Assembly: GCA_032821775.1 (NCBI GenBank)
Contig: JAVLRN010000011.1
Coordinates: 2,542,001-2,606,000, forward strand
Direction: 5' to 3'
DNA from: Sanguinoderma infundibulare
Lineage: Eukaryota; Basidiomycota; Agaricomycetes; Polyporales; Polyporaceae
Length of the DNA: 64,000 bases
Translations under genes and position numbers: made by a program
Notes under the pieces: generated by a model
Databases searched by the model: none
Told to the model about the DNA's origin: nothing
What the model saw: the letters and a program-made list of their open reading frames with translations, nothing else
Shown here: in pieces, positions 46,137-57,700 of the stretch
How the letters are laid out: each line of letters starts with the position of its first letter
Numbering within the stretch: the first letter of the stretch is position 1

Positions 46137-47538
46137 ATGGCCCAGCAGAACCAAGCAGAGTACTGCCAGCTGGGCAAGTCGGGCCTCCGCGTTTCCGTAT
46201 CCATTGTGATTGTGACAGGACCTGCGTTCTGTGCCCGCTGACTTGTCTACTCGCAGCTTGGGGCTATGTCATTTGGTAATCCCCAGTGGAATGTAAGTCA
46301 TGTCTGTCTAGTAAACACGTTTAGTGAGAGTACTCATCATTCGATCTCACCAGCCCTGGATTCTGGACGAAGACAGGGTACAATATTTCTCCATGCACTT
46401 TCAGTTATGTGTTCTAATCGTTTATTTGTTCCACAGGCACTTTCTATCTTGAAGGAAGCGTGGGACTGCGGCATCAACACCATCGACGCCGCCAACATGT
46501 ACTCTAACGGCGACTCCGAAAGGATCGTCGGAAAGTTCATCCAAAAGGTGCATCTAAATCCTGAGCAGCTGCCCGTCCCATCGTGCTGACGCAATCCATC
46601 CGTAGTTCAACACACCCCGAGAGGAGGTGGTCATGACGAAGGCCATGTTCGTCGTCTCCCACGACCCGACCGTCATCACCGGCGGGCCCGTAACGTTCGG
46701 CCTAATCCAGACTCGGCAGTACGTGAACCAAGGTGGCCTCTCCCGCGCGGCGCTCTTCAACCAGATCGAGGGGTCCCTCAAGCGTTTGGGCACGTCGTAT
46801 GTCGACGTGTTGCAAATCCACTTCTGGGACCCGACGACCCCGCCTGAAGAGACGATGAAGGCTCTCCATGACCTCGTTCAGAGAGGCAAGGTGCGGTACT
46901 TGGGCGCATCAAACTTGAAAGCTTGGCAGCTTGCTGTCAGGAATGGCGTGGCGGAGCGCAACGGGTGGACGACGTTCGTGAGCGCGCAGGTTGAACATTC
47001 TCTGCTGTACCAGAATGAGGTGCGTGCGAGCGATCACTGTCATGCTACTTACGACGTGCGTAAGCTGAATTCGGGTGCTTCCTCGCGCTATTAATCCAGG
47101 AGGTGAAGATGATCCCGTGCTGCAACTACAAGGGGATCGGCGATATTGCGTACGGCCCGCTCCAGACAGGCATCCTGGCCCGCCCCATTGGTACGGAGAC
47201 AAAGAGGACGGAAGCGGCGAAAGGCACGCCGTTCGAAAGGAAGCTCCGTGAGTCAGACGAGAAGATCATTGGGCGTGTCGAGGAGCTCGCTACGAAGAAG
47301 GGGTGGAGCATGAGCGCAGTCGCACTGGTGTGGGCTACCACGAAGGTCACCGCGCCGATCGTGGGCGTGAACAAGGTCTGTGCTACCAAACATCAAGGGG
47401 TCAGGAGGCATTGATGATAACTGCTGTCATGCATAGATTGAGCGCCTCGACGGTGTTGTCACGTCGGGCAAGTCGTTGTCGGAGGATGAGATCAAGTACT
47501 TAGAAGAGCCATACGTCTACCCTATGTTTTACGTGTAG
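46137..47538 (+). CDS. Aldo/keto reductase
   Basis: Seven exons (46137-46205, 46257-46292, 46354-46377, 46437-46547, 46606-47019, 47100-47375, 47437-47538) encode 343 aa. The TIM-barrel blocks are all present: LGKSGLRVS, LGAMSFGNPQW, GINTIDAANMYSNGDSE, VVMTKAM, LGTSYVDVLQIHFWD, GKVRYLGASN and the C-terminal NADPH region (PIVGVNK). The catalytic tetrad reads Asp60, Tyr65, Lys92 and His152. Length and order fit the large fungal AKR group near yeast YPL088W and plant/fungal aryl-alcohol dehydrogenases. It reduces aldehydes or ketones with NADPH. It lies 0.7 kb downstream of an aldehyde-releasing NRPS-like reductase on the same strand, so it may reduce that enzyme's product; this is inference. 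Confidence 0.92.
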
Positions 47539-48199
47539 CATTCGTGCTCATTTCCGGTTACAGCTACGAAATCCGGCCCTCCAGATGGTGAACGCTTACG
47601 GGCAGACTGCCTCGCGCTGTCAGTACTACTGCTTGTATATTCACGATATGCGGGAATGTCGAAAGACAGGAAGTTGTAGTGTCCTCGGTCCTCGTTTGAT
47701 GTACTTATGCCGCCCATTGCGCAACGCCTGGGGCCGCTTCCCCGAAGACGATGCGAAAGTCATAAGGTGTCTGGGGAAAGGACTTCGAGTCAAAGGTTGG
47801 TAGCTCCGATAGCTGCTCCGATGCTTGGCATAAGGCGCACGTTTGACGAGATCATTGTGGGTACTACTCACCGCGTTACTTAGGGTGTTTCGGTTCGACG
47901 AACACGCTGCCCTCTGCCGGTCTAAGATAAACAGAGGACCCGCGATTCACCAGTGCGTTCGCCGTCATGCTGTTGCTCAGGCTGTCAAAGACTCGACTGA
48001 ACTTTTTAATAGTCAAGTTTATAATGTACATATTCGATCAATCGCAGCAACCTCTGTACAAGTACAAGTGCAAGAGAATTCAGGACAGACTACGTAGTAC
48101 CAGAACGTTTGAAATCCAATAACAATAAGTCGATAACAGCGACGATTAGTAATGGAAACACGACATGCAGCAAAACCAATAACGACGGCAAACAAAGCG
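47539..48199. other. Intergenic region between convergent genes
   Basis: 660 bp without supported gene; A+T-rich toward 48.0-48.17 kb, as expected for 3' flanks. Confidence 0.5.
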
Positions 48200-48869
48200 C
48201 TACTGGCCCGTGCAGACCTCGTCGTCAAGGTGTCGATTCCTGGCATCGACGCGCGAGAAGACCTTCCCGCACCTTGGACATGTCCGGACGGACACCGGGA
48301 TGGAGTTTCCGGGCTTGGGGTGTTTGGTCTTCTTGTGGCGTGTCATCTGCCGTATTTGAATCTTCTCGCCGCAAGTGTTGCAAGGGATCGCCTTCGTGCC
48401 CCACGGCTTGCCCGCCCCGGAGGCCGTATCCTTGGTGCAACGACGCTTCTTCTTGCAAGGTTCTTCAGTGACGGGCAGCGGCGGAACATTCTCCGTGTCA
48501 GAGTCTGCGTCCGACTCGGCGGCGGGCGTGGGTGATGAAGAACGTAGAGACGCGGCTAAGTCAGACTCGGGGATGCGTATGCCGAAGCCGGGGTCGATCA
48601 ATTTGGGATCTATGCAGGCCGGCGGTGGCGATATGGACCTATATATGTTAGTACCAGCTCTGGAAAGCTCTCTCGAATGCTGGGGCTTACCTTGTCCGCT
48701 TGCGCGTGGTTACAGGAGTCCGTATGGGTTTTGAAGCGTGGGGGTGTGGTACCATGCTGCTGTGTAGAGAATGGGGTGAGAAATGAAGGTGAATTTAGAC
48801 AGTGGTAACGTACAACCGGTATTCGACGGAAAGGTCGAAGAGGGAGTAGCTATCCCAAGTAAACGCCAT
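48200..48869 (-). CDS. C2H2 zinc-finger protein, left copy of inverted duplication
   Basis: Three exons (48869-48817, 48759-48691, 48638-48200) encode 186 aa. Intron 2 has a perfect TACTAAC branch site. The N-terminus MAFTWDSYSLFDLSVEYR is followed by a basic Thr/Arg stretch and PACIDPKLIDPGFG. Then come an acidic Ser-rich part (DADSDTENV), a KKKRR nuclear-localisation-like cluster and two fingers: CNTCGEKIQIRQMTRHKKTKH and CPRCGKVFSRVDARNRHL. The second finger lacks a standard final His pair. It is probably a nuclear DNA-binding protein; the target is unknown. The acceptor of exon 2 is a CAGCAG pair, so one residue is uncertain. A divergent paralogue lies in the mirror position at 51.76-52.54 kb. 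Confidence 0.78.
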
Positions 48870-51758
48870 TGCGAATCTGATAAACAAAAGTTGAGTCCGA
48901 TGGGTAATGAGACATATCAGTCGATAAGGGGACTCACAGTCTCGTGTGTAGGGATGTGAAGAATATAGAGAAAGAGTAGAGCGCGCAAAAGGCAGAGGTA
49001 GAGCGAGTAGAAGATGCGGAAACGTGAAGTCTCGGGAGAGATATGGGACCCAGCTGAGGCCCCGGGGGATTTATATGCATATGCCGCAGCAGCTTGGCCA
49101 TTGTCTGGCCATTGTCTTAGTATGGCCCATGGAGAGCATGCGAACCATTAGGCGTGTATATGGCAAGAGTGTCGGCTTGAGGAGAAGGTTCAATGCCGTC
49201 TGGACCCTGAAACGCCATCATGAATGTTGGTTCAAGGGCGGGGCGAGCGCTCCGCCAATGATGCGCCTTTGGCGGAAAGTGCCGAATGTCGAAGCGGTAC
49301 GCGGGACAAAGCAGATAGACTCAGGAAAGACCTCCCTGGGAAATCTATACCGCCCGTTGTTCGGATGGCATCCCCAGTCACCATACGGCGGCCCCTACTA
49401 CTCACCAGAATTTGAAGTGGGTCTATTTCCGGGCGAGTGTCATTACCTCCAGGTCGATGTTTTAACCACCAACCATCACACTCAGACAGAATCGACACTC
49501 ACTTTACGTATCTGCTTTCTTCTTCGTCAGTTGGCCGCTTTGTAACTGAATGAATGATTTAGATATACAGTAATCCCCGTTCGAACAACGGCGCAAGGCA
49601 GAAGTTAGTTGTTTTGTGTCGGACACTGTCCGATAAACGTGCCTACGGAGTTCTGAGCAGCGGCCGCAGTTTGTCTGGCAGGAAGAGTCATTTAAGATCA
49701 CTTACTGCGACCTCCTTCCTTCAAGGGCTTTTCTCCCGTTCAGAAGACTCCGGATGGACGGCGGACCAGAGATCGTCGATGACTCCCGGGGCCTGGAGAT
49801 CGGCAAAGTTGGCAAAAAGGATGCATTGCTCTTGCCCAATTAGGATATGTTAGCTCCACGGCGCTGCGCAGTTGCCGCGGTTCGAATTCTCGGGGATCTT
49901 CGAATCGAATCATCTCTCGATATCCCCTCGGAAGATAAACCCTGTCAAGTTGTACTGAGGAATTTGTAGTAGCTAGCTGCACGTTCGAGTACTCGTTATT
50001 TACTAGCGACACATTCTTGCACGGGTTTTGTCGTGCACCGTGTCCATAGTCTTGTTTGCGTTTGCGCGATCTCCGGACCTGTAAGGCCTTGCGAAGTCTC
50101 GTTTAAGGATACTACGTGGATGTTTAGTCACATACCAACGCGTCAACCGCTGTTCGGGGACAGGGTATAACTGGTTGATTTGGGTCTTGGGCATGCGCGA
50201 CCCGCGGCCATATGAGCAGGACTGAGGTGGACAGAGCACAGGACAGCGAAAGGCGCACGCAAGACTCAAGCGCCGCGGCCAGAACCTAAGTCAATGGTGT
50301 TTGTTACGTTACCAGGCACAGAAGCCATGTACGCGGCTGAACTGTCTGGCCGCGGCGCTTGAGTCTTGCGTCACCGCTGCGCGCCTTTCGCTGTCCTGTA
50401 CTCTGTCCACCATGTAGCCTCCTCAGTCCTGCTCATATGGCCGCGGGTCGCGCATGCCCAAGACCCAAATCAACCAGTTGTACCCTGTCCCCGAACAGCG
50501 GTTGACGCGTTGGTATGTGACTGAACATCCACGTAGTATCCTTAAACGAGACTTCGTGAGGCCTTGCAGGTCCGGAGCCCACGCAATCGCAAACAAGACC
50601 ACGGACACGGCGGTGCGCATCTAGACTCGTCAGGGTCAATCCTCGGAGATATCGAGAACTGCTTCTCCTCGACGGCCCGCGAGAAGCATTCGAAACGTGG
50701 CGACTGCGCAGCCCTTGGCGACGCTGTGCTGGGAGAGCGACCAACATAACCTAATTTGGCAAGAGTGATGCATCATTTTGCGAACTTTGCCGATTTCCCA
50801 GCTGTTGGAAGTCATCCAAAACGATCTTTGGGTTCGCATCACGACAAGCATTCCGCGGAAGCAGAACCGTTGGAGGAAGGAGGCAAGCGGTGAGCTTAAA
50901 TGATGCTTTCTGCCACTGAACCAAGTCGTTGAAGCCGTTACCTCCCGGACTGAGTTAGGGCTCCCCTTCAAGATGCTACCCTCGAAACTCCGTAGGTACG
51001 TTGGTCCGATCTAAAACAACCGAATGTTGCCTTGAGCCCCTGTTTTAACAGTGATTATCGTATGTATCAACCATTCATTAAGTTCCAAAGTGGCCGACTT
51101 GAAAGGAGGAGAAAGCAGGGAAGTAAAGTGAGTATCAATTCTGTCTGAGTGTGAGATTTGGTGGTTAAAATGTCGACCTGCAGGTAATTACATTCGCCCG
51201 GAAACAGACCCACTTCAAATTCTGGTGAGCAGTAGGGGAGGCCGTATGGTGACTGGGGATGCCATCCGATGAACGGGCAGTATAGATTTCCCAGGGAGGT
51301 CCTTCCTGAGTCTATCTGCTTTGTCCAGCGTACCGCTTCGACATTCGGCGCTTTCCGCCAAAGGCGCGTCATTGGCGAAGCGCTCGCCTCGCCCTTGGAC
51401 CAACACTATGGCGTTTCAGAGTCCAGGCGGCATTGAACGTATGCTCCGAGGGCGACCTCTTTCTCAAGCTGAGGTCGTAGCGCACCACTCCTGCCATAAA
51501 CACGAGACAATGGCGGGACAACGACCAAGCTGCAGCGCCATATGCATACAAATGCTTACGAGGGCTCAGCTGCGTCCCATCACTCCCCGGACACTTCACT
51601 CTTCCGCGCCTTGCACTCGCAGTACCTCCGCGTTTTGCGCGCTCTCCTCTTCCTCTATTCCTCTGCTTAACGCCTCTGTCTAATATCCTAGTGAGTGCCC
51701 TTTCCGACCGACTTCTGCCTTCTCTTACCTCGCTTCCCGTCCGACTCAACTCTGGTTC
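48870..51758. repeat. Inner part of an inverted duplication (palindrome centre near 50.3 kb)
   Basis: Sequence from about 48.87 to 50.29 kb is repeated in reverse from about 51.76 to 50.34 kb, with indels. Examples are the blocks 49240-49510 against 51130-51400 and 50220-50285 against 50345-50410. The spacer between the innermost arms is about 60 bp. No confident gene lies inside. One frame stays open in both arms (49257-49545 plus, 51067-51372 minus; shared text FGWHPQSPYG or similar), but its substitutions do not look strongly constrained. Confidence 0.75.
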
Positions 51759-52540
51759 ATGAGACTCGTTGAAATAGCGTTCGCTTGCGACAGTTACTCG
51801 CTCTTCCAGTCTTCTTTCGAATACCACTTGTACGTCACATTCGTATATACCTTGCGCCGTTCATTACTCACCCTGTCTTCTCTCCAGCGATGTGCCAGTG
51901 ATTCACCCACAAATGCTACAGCCCACACCGACTCCGATAAATAGGCATGAGTGGAAGAGGTAAGCAGTGGTCTCTATCTCTGAGACCTTACCAGGGCTTG
52001 GACTAAAGCTCTTCCATGGTTAGACCCATATCGCATCCACCACCGTGCATCGACCCGAAGTTGATCGACCCCGGCTTCGGTCTTCCAACCACAAGGGAAG
52101 GGTCGCTCGAATACCCCCTCTCGGGCCATTACATCCCCCAGTCCGAGGCGACGTCGCCAGTCGCCTGGTCCTCGACGTCCTCCGCCTCCGCCTCTGACTC
52201 CGACTTCGACTCCGACTCTGACACGGAGAATGTCCTGTCGCGCCTAGTTTCTCAGGCTCCCGTCGCTATTGAGGGACCTCCAGCGAAGAAGCGTCGTCTC
52301 GACTCCAAGACACCAATCCAGACGGGCCAATCGCGAGGAACCAAGCAGATTCCGTGCAAGACCTGCGGTAGGAAGGTGCAAGGACGACAGATGGAGCGGC
52401 ATGTAGCCCTGATACATCCCGAGCTCGTCGTCTCTATCTCAGTCCCCCCGTCCCACCGGCCTGGGTCATGCCCCAAGTGTCGCAAGCGCTACTCGCGTAT
52501 CGACGCGGTGCTGCGACACCGGAGGAAAAAGAATCATTAG
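51759..52540 (+). CDS. C2H2 zinc-finger protein, right copy of inverted duplication
   Basis: Exons 51759-51829, 51888-51959 and 52024-52540 encode 219 aa. The protein parallels the left copy: AFACDSYSLFQSSFEYH, then CIDPKLIDPGFGLP, an acidic Ser/Asp tract (SDFDSDSDTENV), AKKRRL and two fingers, CKTCGRKVQGRQMERHVALIH and CPKCRKRYSRIDAVLRH. At the position of the left copy's start codon this copy has ATA. An in-frame ATG five codons upstream (51759) is available and was chosen. The last exon alone is open from 52016 with its own ATG, so a shorter product starting MVRPISH is an alternative. Likely a nuclear regulator; function unknown. Confidence 0.72.
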
Positions 52541-53920
52541 TCCTGGTTCAGGTATTAATTTTACGTTTCTGTGGTGCTTCGGAGATCATCCTTATCGTTA
52601 TCCCTGTTTATTACTAGATTTCAAATGCTGTCGTAATCTGCCTTGTTTTCTCTTGCGCCTGTACTTGTACGGAGGCGGTCACTATTGGCTAAATACTCTA
52701 CATTATCAGAAACTTGGCTTTTAAACAGTTCAAACGAGTCTTTGACAGCCTGAGCAATAACATGGCAATGATGGACTGGTGAACCATAGTGCTTCTCTGT
52801 TTATCAGTGGTCCGGCAGACACCCCTTGTCCAATTCTAACGAATACGTCAATTCCTGCGACTAACTTGACAAAATATATTACGCGGTCGCCCGCTAGGCA
52901 GTGATCCACCGCTCCGCGTCCTCGGCTTCCAATGCAGGTTTGTGAGCCAACTATGCTGAAGCAAATTTCGCCTTCGCAGTTTACAAACGCAGGTCGGATC
53001 ATAGCTAGGCGGATCAAAGTCTAGCAAGGGCGTGAAGTGGCCCTGGCCCTGGGGAGCGCAACACTGAATAGAGGTAAGAAGGATTTTACATGGCCGAGGC
53101 TGAGGTCAGACGTAGGAGGAATCGCGATAGAACGAATGCGGGAGGCATGGGGAATGCGTGCATGGACCCTCCAAGAAGAGGTCTATGGGATGTTCACTGG
53201 AACGAGTGAGCCGACGGCCGAATCGCGCGGAGACTACGCGATTTGAATGCGAGGCCACAGGGCCGCGGTTGAGAGGATGACATGCCGAAAGTGGTGGGAA
53301 AGAAGCATGAGAGAAACCCAGTTTGTGGCAGGGCGCTGGCATGCTTGAAAAGGGTCATCGCATGGCCCATGATCTATAATGCGCTTTGGAGCCTTGGACT
53401 CGAGGAGGATACGGCGGGGAGCTCCACTGGGAGGCATTCGATTGGGCTGGGTAGGTGTTGCTAAGAAGTCATCTCGAACCAAGCCGACTGGGGACTCCGA
53501 AACCATGCATTGAAAGACCGTTCTTGAAGCGACGAAAACACCGTCCGCGATGTCCCGGAAGAGTCGGACGCACAGCTATGTCGTTTCTTCGCGTGTCAGT
53601 CCTTGAAATAAATTCAGAGGCGTTGATGCGGATTTCACCTGTGAGGAACTTCCGGCTTTTCGAAGGGATGATAGCGGAGGGAAAGCCTCCTGAGGCCTGA
53701 ACAGCCGTAATTCGAATAAGCGACGTGTCAAAAACTGGAGTTCCCACGCCCCATGTGGGCGCTTCGCTTACCTTTTCTGTCGACCCGTGACTGAAGACGA
53801 CTGCATGAACTGTCCGACATTCACTGTCCGAGACACCGAACCGCCTGCGTCTCTATCCGTCTCTTGCGATTCATTCCTGCAAGTTTCTCACTGAACTGAA
53901 TGGCAAGTGGCGCGAGATTA
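52541..53920 (-). other. Region with possible F-box gene remnant
   Basis: On the minus strand, near 53240-53330, WVSLMLLSHHFRHVILSTA followed by LW resembles the F-box-like start of many agaricomycete F-box/LRR proteins. A frame around 53110-53230 (ARFGRRLTRSSEHPIDLFL) fits the sequence that usually follows. I could not build a complete exon chain, and stops intervene. It is either a pseudogene or an unresolved gene. Confidence 0.3.
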
Positions 53921-54225
53921 TGACGTACTTTCCTTGCAGATATCACTCCGACACCTTCACACCTCCAACTCATCCCCCGGTGAGCGAATTCTGCATGTCC
54001 TTCTCTTGCTCGCTCCCTCACCCACGACTGTCTACAGGCTTGCATTCCACTGCTCTACCCACACCACGACTCGTGGAAGACCCCAATGCCGATCCGGGAA
54101 ACTTTCGGTTCACGTTCGGTCCCCCAACGAGGCGATGCTCGATCGGCCCCCGCCGGGTTAGCCTCTCAAGGGCGCGGCGAGGCTCTCGACGCCTCCCCAC
54201 TCTCCTTCCCCACTACTGCCACTAG
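53920..54225 (+). other. Upstream ORF preceding the intact kinase
   Basis: A 101-codon frame whose stop lies 21 nt before the kinase ATG at 54247. The last part (NADPGNFRFTFGPP and SRRLPTLLPHYCH) is kept in the sister locus at 30.2-30.5 kb. It may act as a uORF in the transcript leader, or may be leader DNA with no coding role. Confidence 0.35.
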
Positions 54226-54246
54226 GGCAGCTGGTTTTGGGTGAAG

Positions 54247-57021
54247 ATGCAGCTCAACATGCTTCCTCTCTTCAAGCCTCTCTTCGCTTGCTTCGGCACA
54301 CTCAAGCCCGTCCCCAAGTCCAAGGCGACAGAGCTCGATGTGCCGAAGATTGCGGTGATCCCGCCGCTCGAGGACATGCGTGTGCCCATGGATGAATCTG
54401 GTCTTGACAGCCTGGTGCGTCCAATCCTTAGCGCTGCTTATGGTCAGAGACCTGATCGACGGGTGGTCGACTAGGTCACGCGCGAGGTTCAATGTTCCTC
54501 CATGGTCGATGTGTTCGTCATCGCAAGCCCGTCCTCGATCATGCCCATCGAACGCCCGGTCCAGAACGTCGACACTTCCATGCTCGCCGTCCCGCCGTTC
54601 ACATTCAAGGCCCCGCGAAACGTCCCTCAGGGCCCCAAGGCTACCACGAAGCCGAAGTCCAAGCCCGACCCGCTCTCCACTCCAGAGGGGCGACGCAAGT
54701 TCATCGCCGGTCTCCCACCCCCGCCCGCTCCTCCTGTCAAGCCCGCTCCTCGTCCGGTCAAAGAGGAGCACTCCGAGCTGGTCAACTGGACGGGCTGGTT
54801 CCAAGGCGACCTCGCTTCTGACGACTCCGACGACTCCCTCAGCTTCTCGAGTTTAGGCTCGGGCTCGGGTTTGGAGAAGCTCAGCATGGACAACTTCCTC
54901 GTCATAGCTACGATCGGTCACGGCGCCCAGGGCAACGTCTACCTTGTCAAGCACCGCTCGACGCTCGTCTTCTACGCGCTCAAGGCGGTCTCGAAGCACG
55001 CGAGGAAGGGCAAGAACGGCTACTACGTCAACGTGTTCACGGAGCAGTACGCGCTTAAGACGGTGGCCGGCGACCCCCGCTTCGTCAACTTGTTGGGGAC
55101 CTTCCAGGACGACGAGTATTTCTACATCCTCACCGTGGGTACTCTTTCCTTGTGTGGTGCGAGACGGCACGGGGCTGACTGCGGAGATAGGACTTGTACG
55201 CCTATGGAGACTTGCGGACGGAGATGCGCGAGTGGGGTCAGTACGACGAGGACGATGCCCGGCTGTATGCGGCCCAAATGGTACGTACCCTCGCCGCCGC
55301 TCATGATGCTTCATCAACGCTCACGACTGGACCAAGGTGTCGTGTGTCGAAGCTCTGCATAGGCGTCGGATCATCCACCGCGACATCAAGCCAGACAACT
55401 TCTTCCTCAACTCGCGCCACGAGGTCGTGCTCGGCGACTTCGGCCTCTGTCGTACATTTGGACGGTCCGTCGACGAACAGCCGTGGCGTGCGGCTGGAGT
55501 GAAGGCTTGGATGTCGCCAGAAGATAGCCCGGACTACAAGCAGGTCGCGAGCGGAGCGGATAAGGCGAAGGCTACGTGCGGCACTCCGCGGTACATCGCT
55601 CCCGAGGTCTACGAAGCGAACGGCTGGTATTCGTATGAGGCGGACATCTTTTCCCTTGGAGTGGTTCTCTATGAGTTGTTGTACGGCAAGGTACGTGATG
55701 CATGAGGCATTTGGGGCATTACTGACAGTTATGTCGCGATAGCTGCCATTCGGAATGCGCAACGACGACCAGAGAGACGACCTGGTCCGTCTCACGGTTC
55801 ACGGAGAGCTCAAGTTCGACGACTCCTCCGTGAGCGAGGAAGCGGCTGATCTCCTCCGCATGGTCCGTCGTTCTCCGCTCGTCTCGGTGTCGTGTCGTGT
55901 TGAATTTCTTTGCTCTTGAAGATGTTGGCCAAGGACCCGGGCGAACGTCCTAGCTGGAAGGCGATCAAGACTCACCACTGGTTCGAGTCTATGTAGGTTT
56001 CTTTGTATGTGGCTGCCAGGTTGAGCTAACGAAGGACTACAGTGATTGGCGCAACATCGTCTCCAGGTCTCAGCCTCCGACCCCGGTTATGTTTGATCAT
56101 TTTGAGCCTGTGCGTTGTTTTCTTTCGCTTTTCAAGTGTTGGATGCTGACACCTCTCCAGACTGCGGAAGCCCGGTCCATGAAGTTCGGCAAGGCTTACA
56201 CCGGTGACCATGCACCGTACCCGTTCTTCGACTGGACGTCCCCGGAGATCCGCTTCCAGTCCTCCGTCTCTACTGCTCGCTTGCACAAGGTCTCGCGGGA
56301 TTGGGTCGCCACTCCGGACATCCTTGCGGCTTCGGGATGGCCTGTGGCCCCGTCCCAAAGCGACGTTGCGGCACTCCCCATTGTCAAGCCCTCACCCGCT
56401 CACGCGATTTCCGCAGCGATTTCTGGACTCACCAGCGCGCACCGGTCTATGTCGGCAATCGTCGTTCACGTACCATTCGATGGTCCCACTTCCGTGGTTG
56501 GCCCCATGGTCTCTGGAGCTCCGTCCTTCGAATCCGATGACGTCGTCAAGGTCCGGGACGACTCCCCGGCCGTCACTGCGCTTACTGCCGACGCGACCGT
56601 GTGCATGCCGGTAACATCCTTCTTCGCGATCCAGAAGGACGTCGGCGCAGACGTGGTCATCGTCTCCCCCGCTCCCAACGGCACCTCGAACACCTTGGCA
56701 ACGTCCTCATGCGGAGACCACGCCATCTGTACCACCCTCGTCAACGGCGACGTGACCAAGAGCATTTCCAAGGTTTCGGTGCACCTGAAACCTCCTGTGG
56801 TCGTGGTCGGCTCGCGAGGTAGCTGCAGCCACTCTTCGTCCTCGGGCTCTCCCTCCCATGGCCCTCGCAGCTCGACGTCTTCCGTCACACACTCGAGCGG
56901 TCCCTCGTCACCCCCACGTTCGCCTTCGCGGGGATCGTTTGGCAAGAAGGTGAAGGGCTTGTGGAAGTCACTAGCCGGATCCAAGGGCGCTCGTCGTCGC
57001 TCGAAGCAGACAGCCGTCTGA
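54247..57021 (+). CDS. Serine/threonine protein kinase, AGC-like, with long Ser-rich tail
   Basis: Eight exons (54247-54414, 54475-55134, 55191-55280, 55337-55690, 55743-55862, 55922-55992, 56043-56109, 56161-57021) encode 796 aa. Residues 1-190 are a Pro/Ser-rich leader. The kinase domain starts at about 205: IGHGAQGNVYLVK (Gly loop), FYALKAVSKH (catalytic Lys), IIHRDIKPDNFF, GDFGLC, CGTPRYIAPEVY, SLGVVLYELLYG. An insert between DFG and APE (VASGADKAKATCGT) lies in the activation segment. After the domain comes PYPFFDWTSPEI, like an AGC tail, then a Ser/Thr/Val-rich region ending in a basic tail (KKVKGLWKSLAG, RRRSKQ). All catalytic motifs are present. The substrate is unknown. The gene belongs to a segmental duplication whose other copy, at 30.5-40.7 kb, is destroyed. 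Confidence 0.88.
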
Positions 57022-57700
57022 GGTTTCCGAGCGTTGCTGCTGCATCTAGGACTCATTTCAGGTTTGTATCTCCCCGAGATTGTGATCCCACACTCGGATT
57101 GCCACATGTACCCTATCATTTTAAGTTACGAAATACCCCACAGCCTACTAGCATTTAGCAGCTGATTGTACTTGTACTTACTATACCCTGTAAGAGGGTT
57201 CACTGGCTCATGTATCACATAGCATGCACTGACAGATATAGATTGCTTGATGGTTTGGTTCTCTCAATTCGCATCTGCGTCTCCTTTGGAGTGAGGCCCT
57301 CGAGGTATGCGCGTGAAAACTTCGCTTGGCGCGACGAAGTCATCTCCCCGTTACCACCCAGTGTGTATTGGACTATTGGTGGTGAAACTCGGTTTGTGTC
57401 CACGATGCACGCCTCTGCTACCGGGGTGGGTTCCATCCCATGTTGGACGGGGAGACGAACGAAATTCATAAACGGAAGTTACAGGACTCAGTCATTTCAT
57501 AGTGGAAGACTACTAATATGATAAGTACATTGCGTGCGAAGGACGAAAATGTAGGCGAGCGTATTTTAGGAAGACTCGTCGTTACTTTACAAAGTCAGCG
57601 TCCGTCTGTTCCTGCACGTACTCTGTGCGAGTATTCCATCGGTCTACGAAATTGACATGCGCGAGGCAGGGACTCCCTAGAGATCGGCGGATACATCGCC
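57022..57700. other. Kinase 3' flank, end of duplicated block
   Basis: The first ~240 bp match 40.68-40.92 kb. Beyond about 57270 the two loci diverge. No other feature. Confidence 0.55.
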
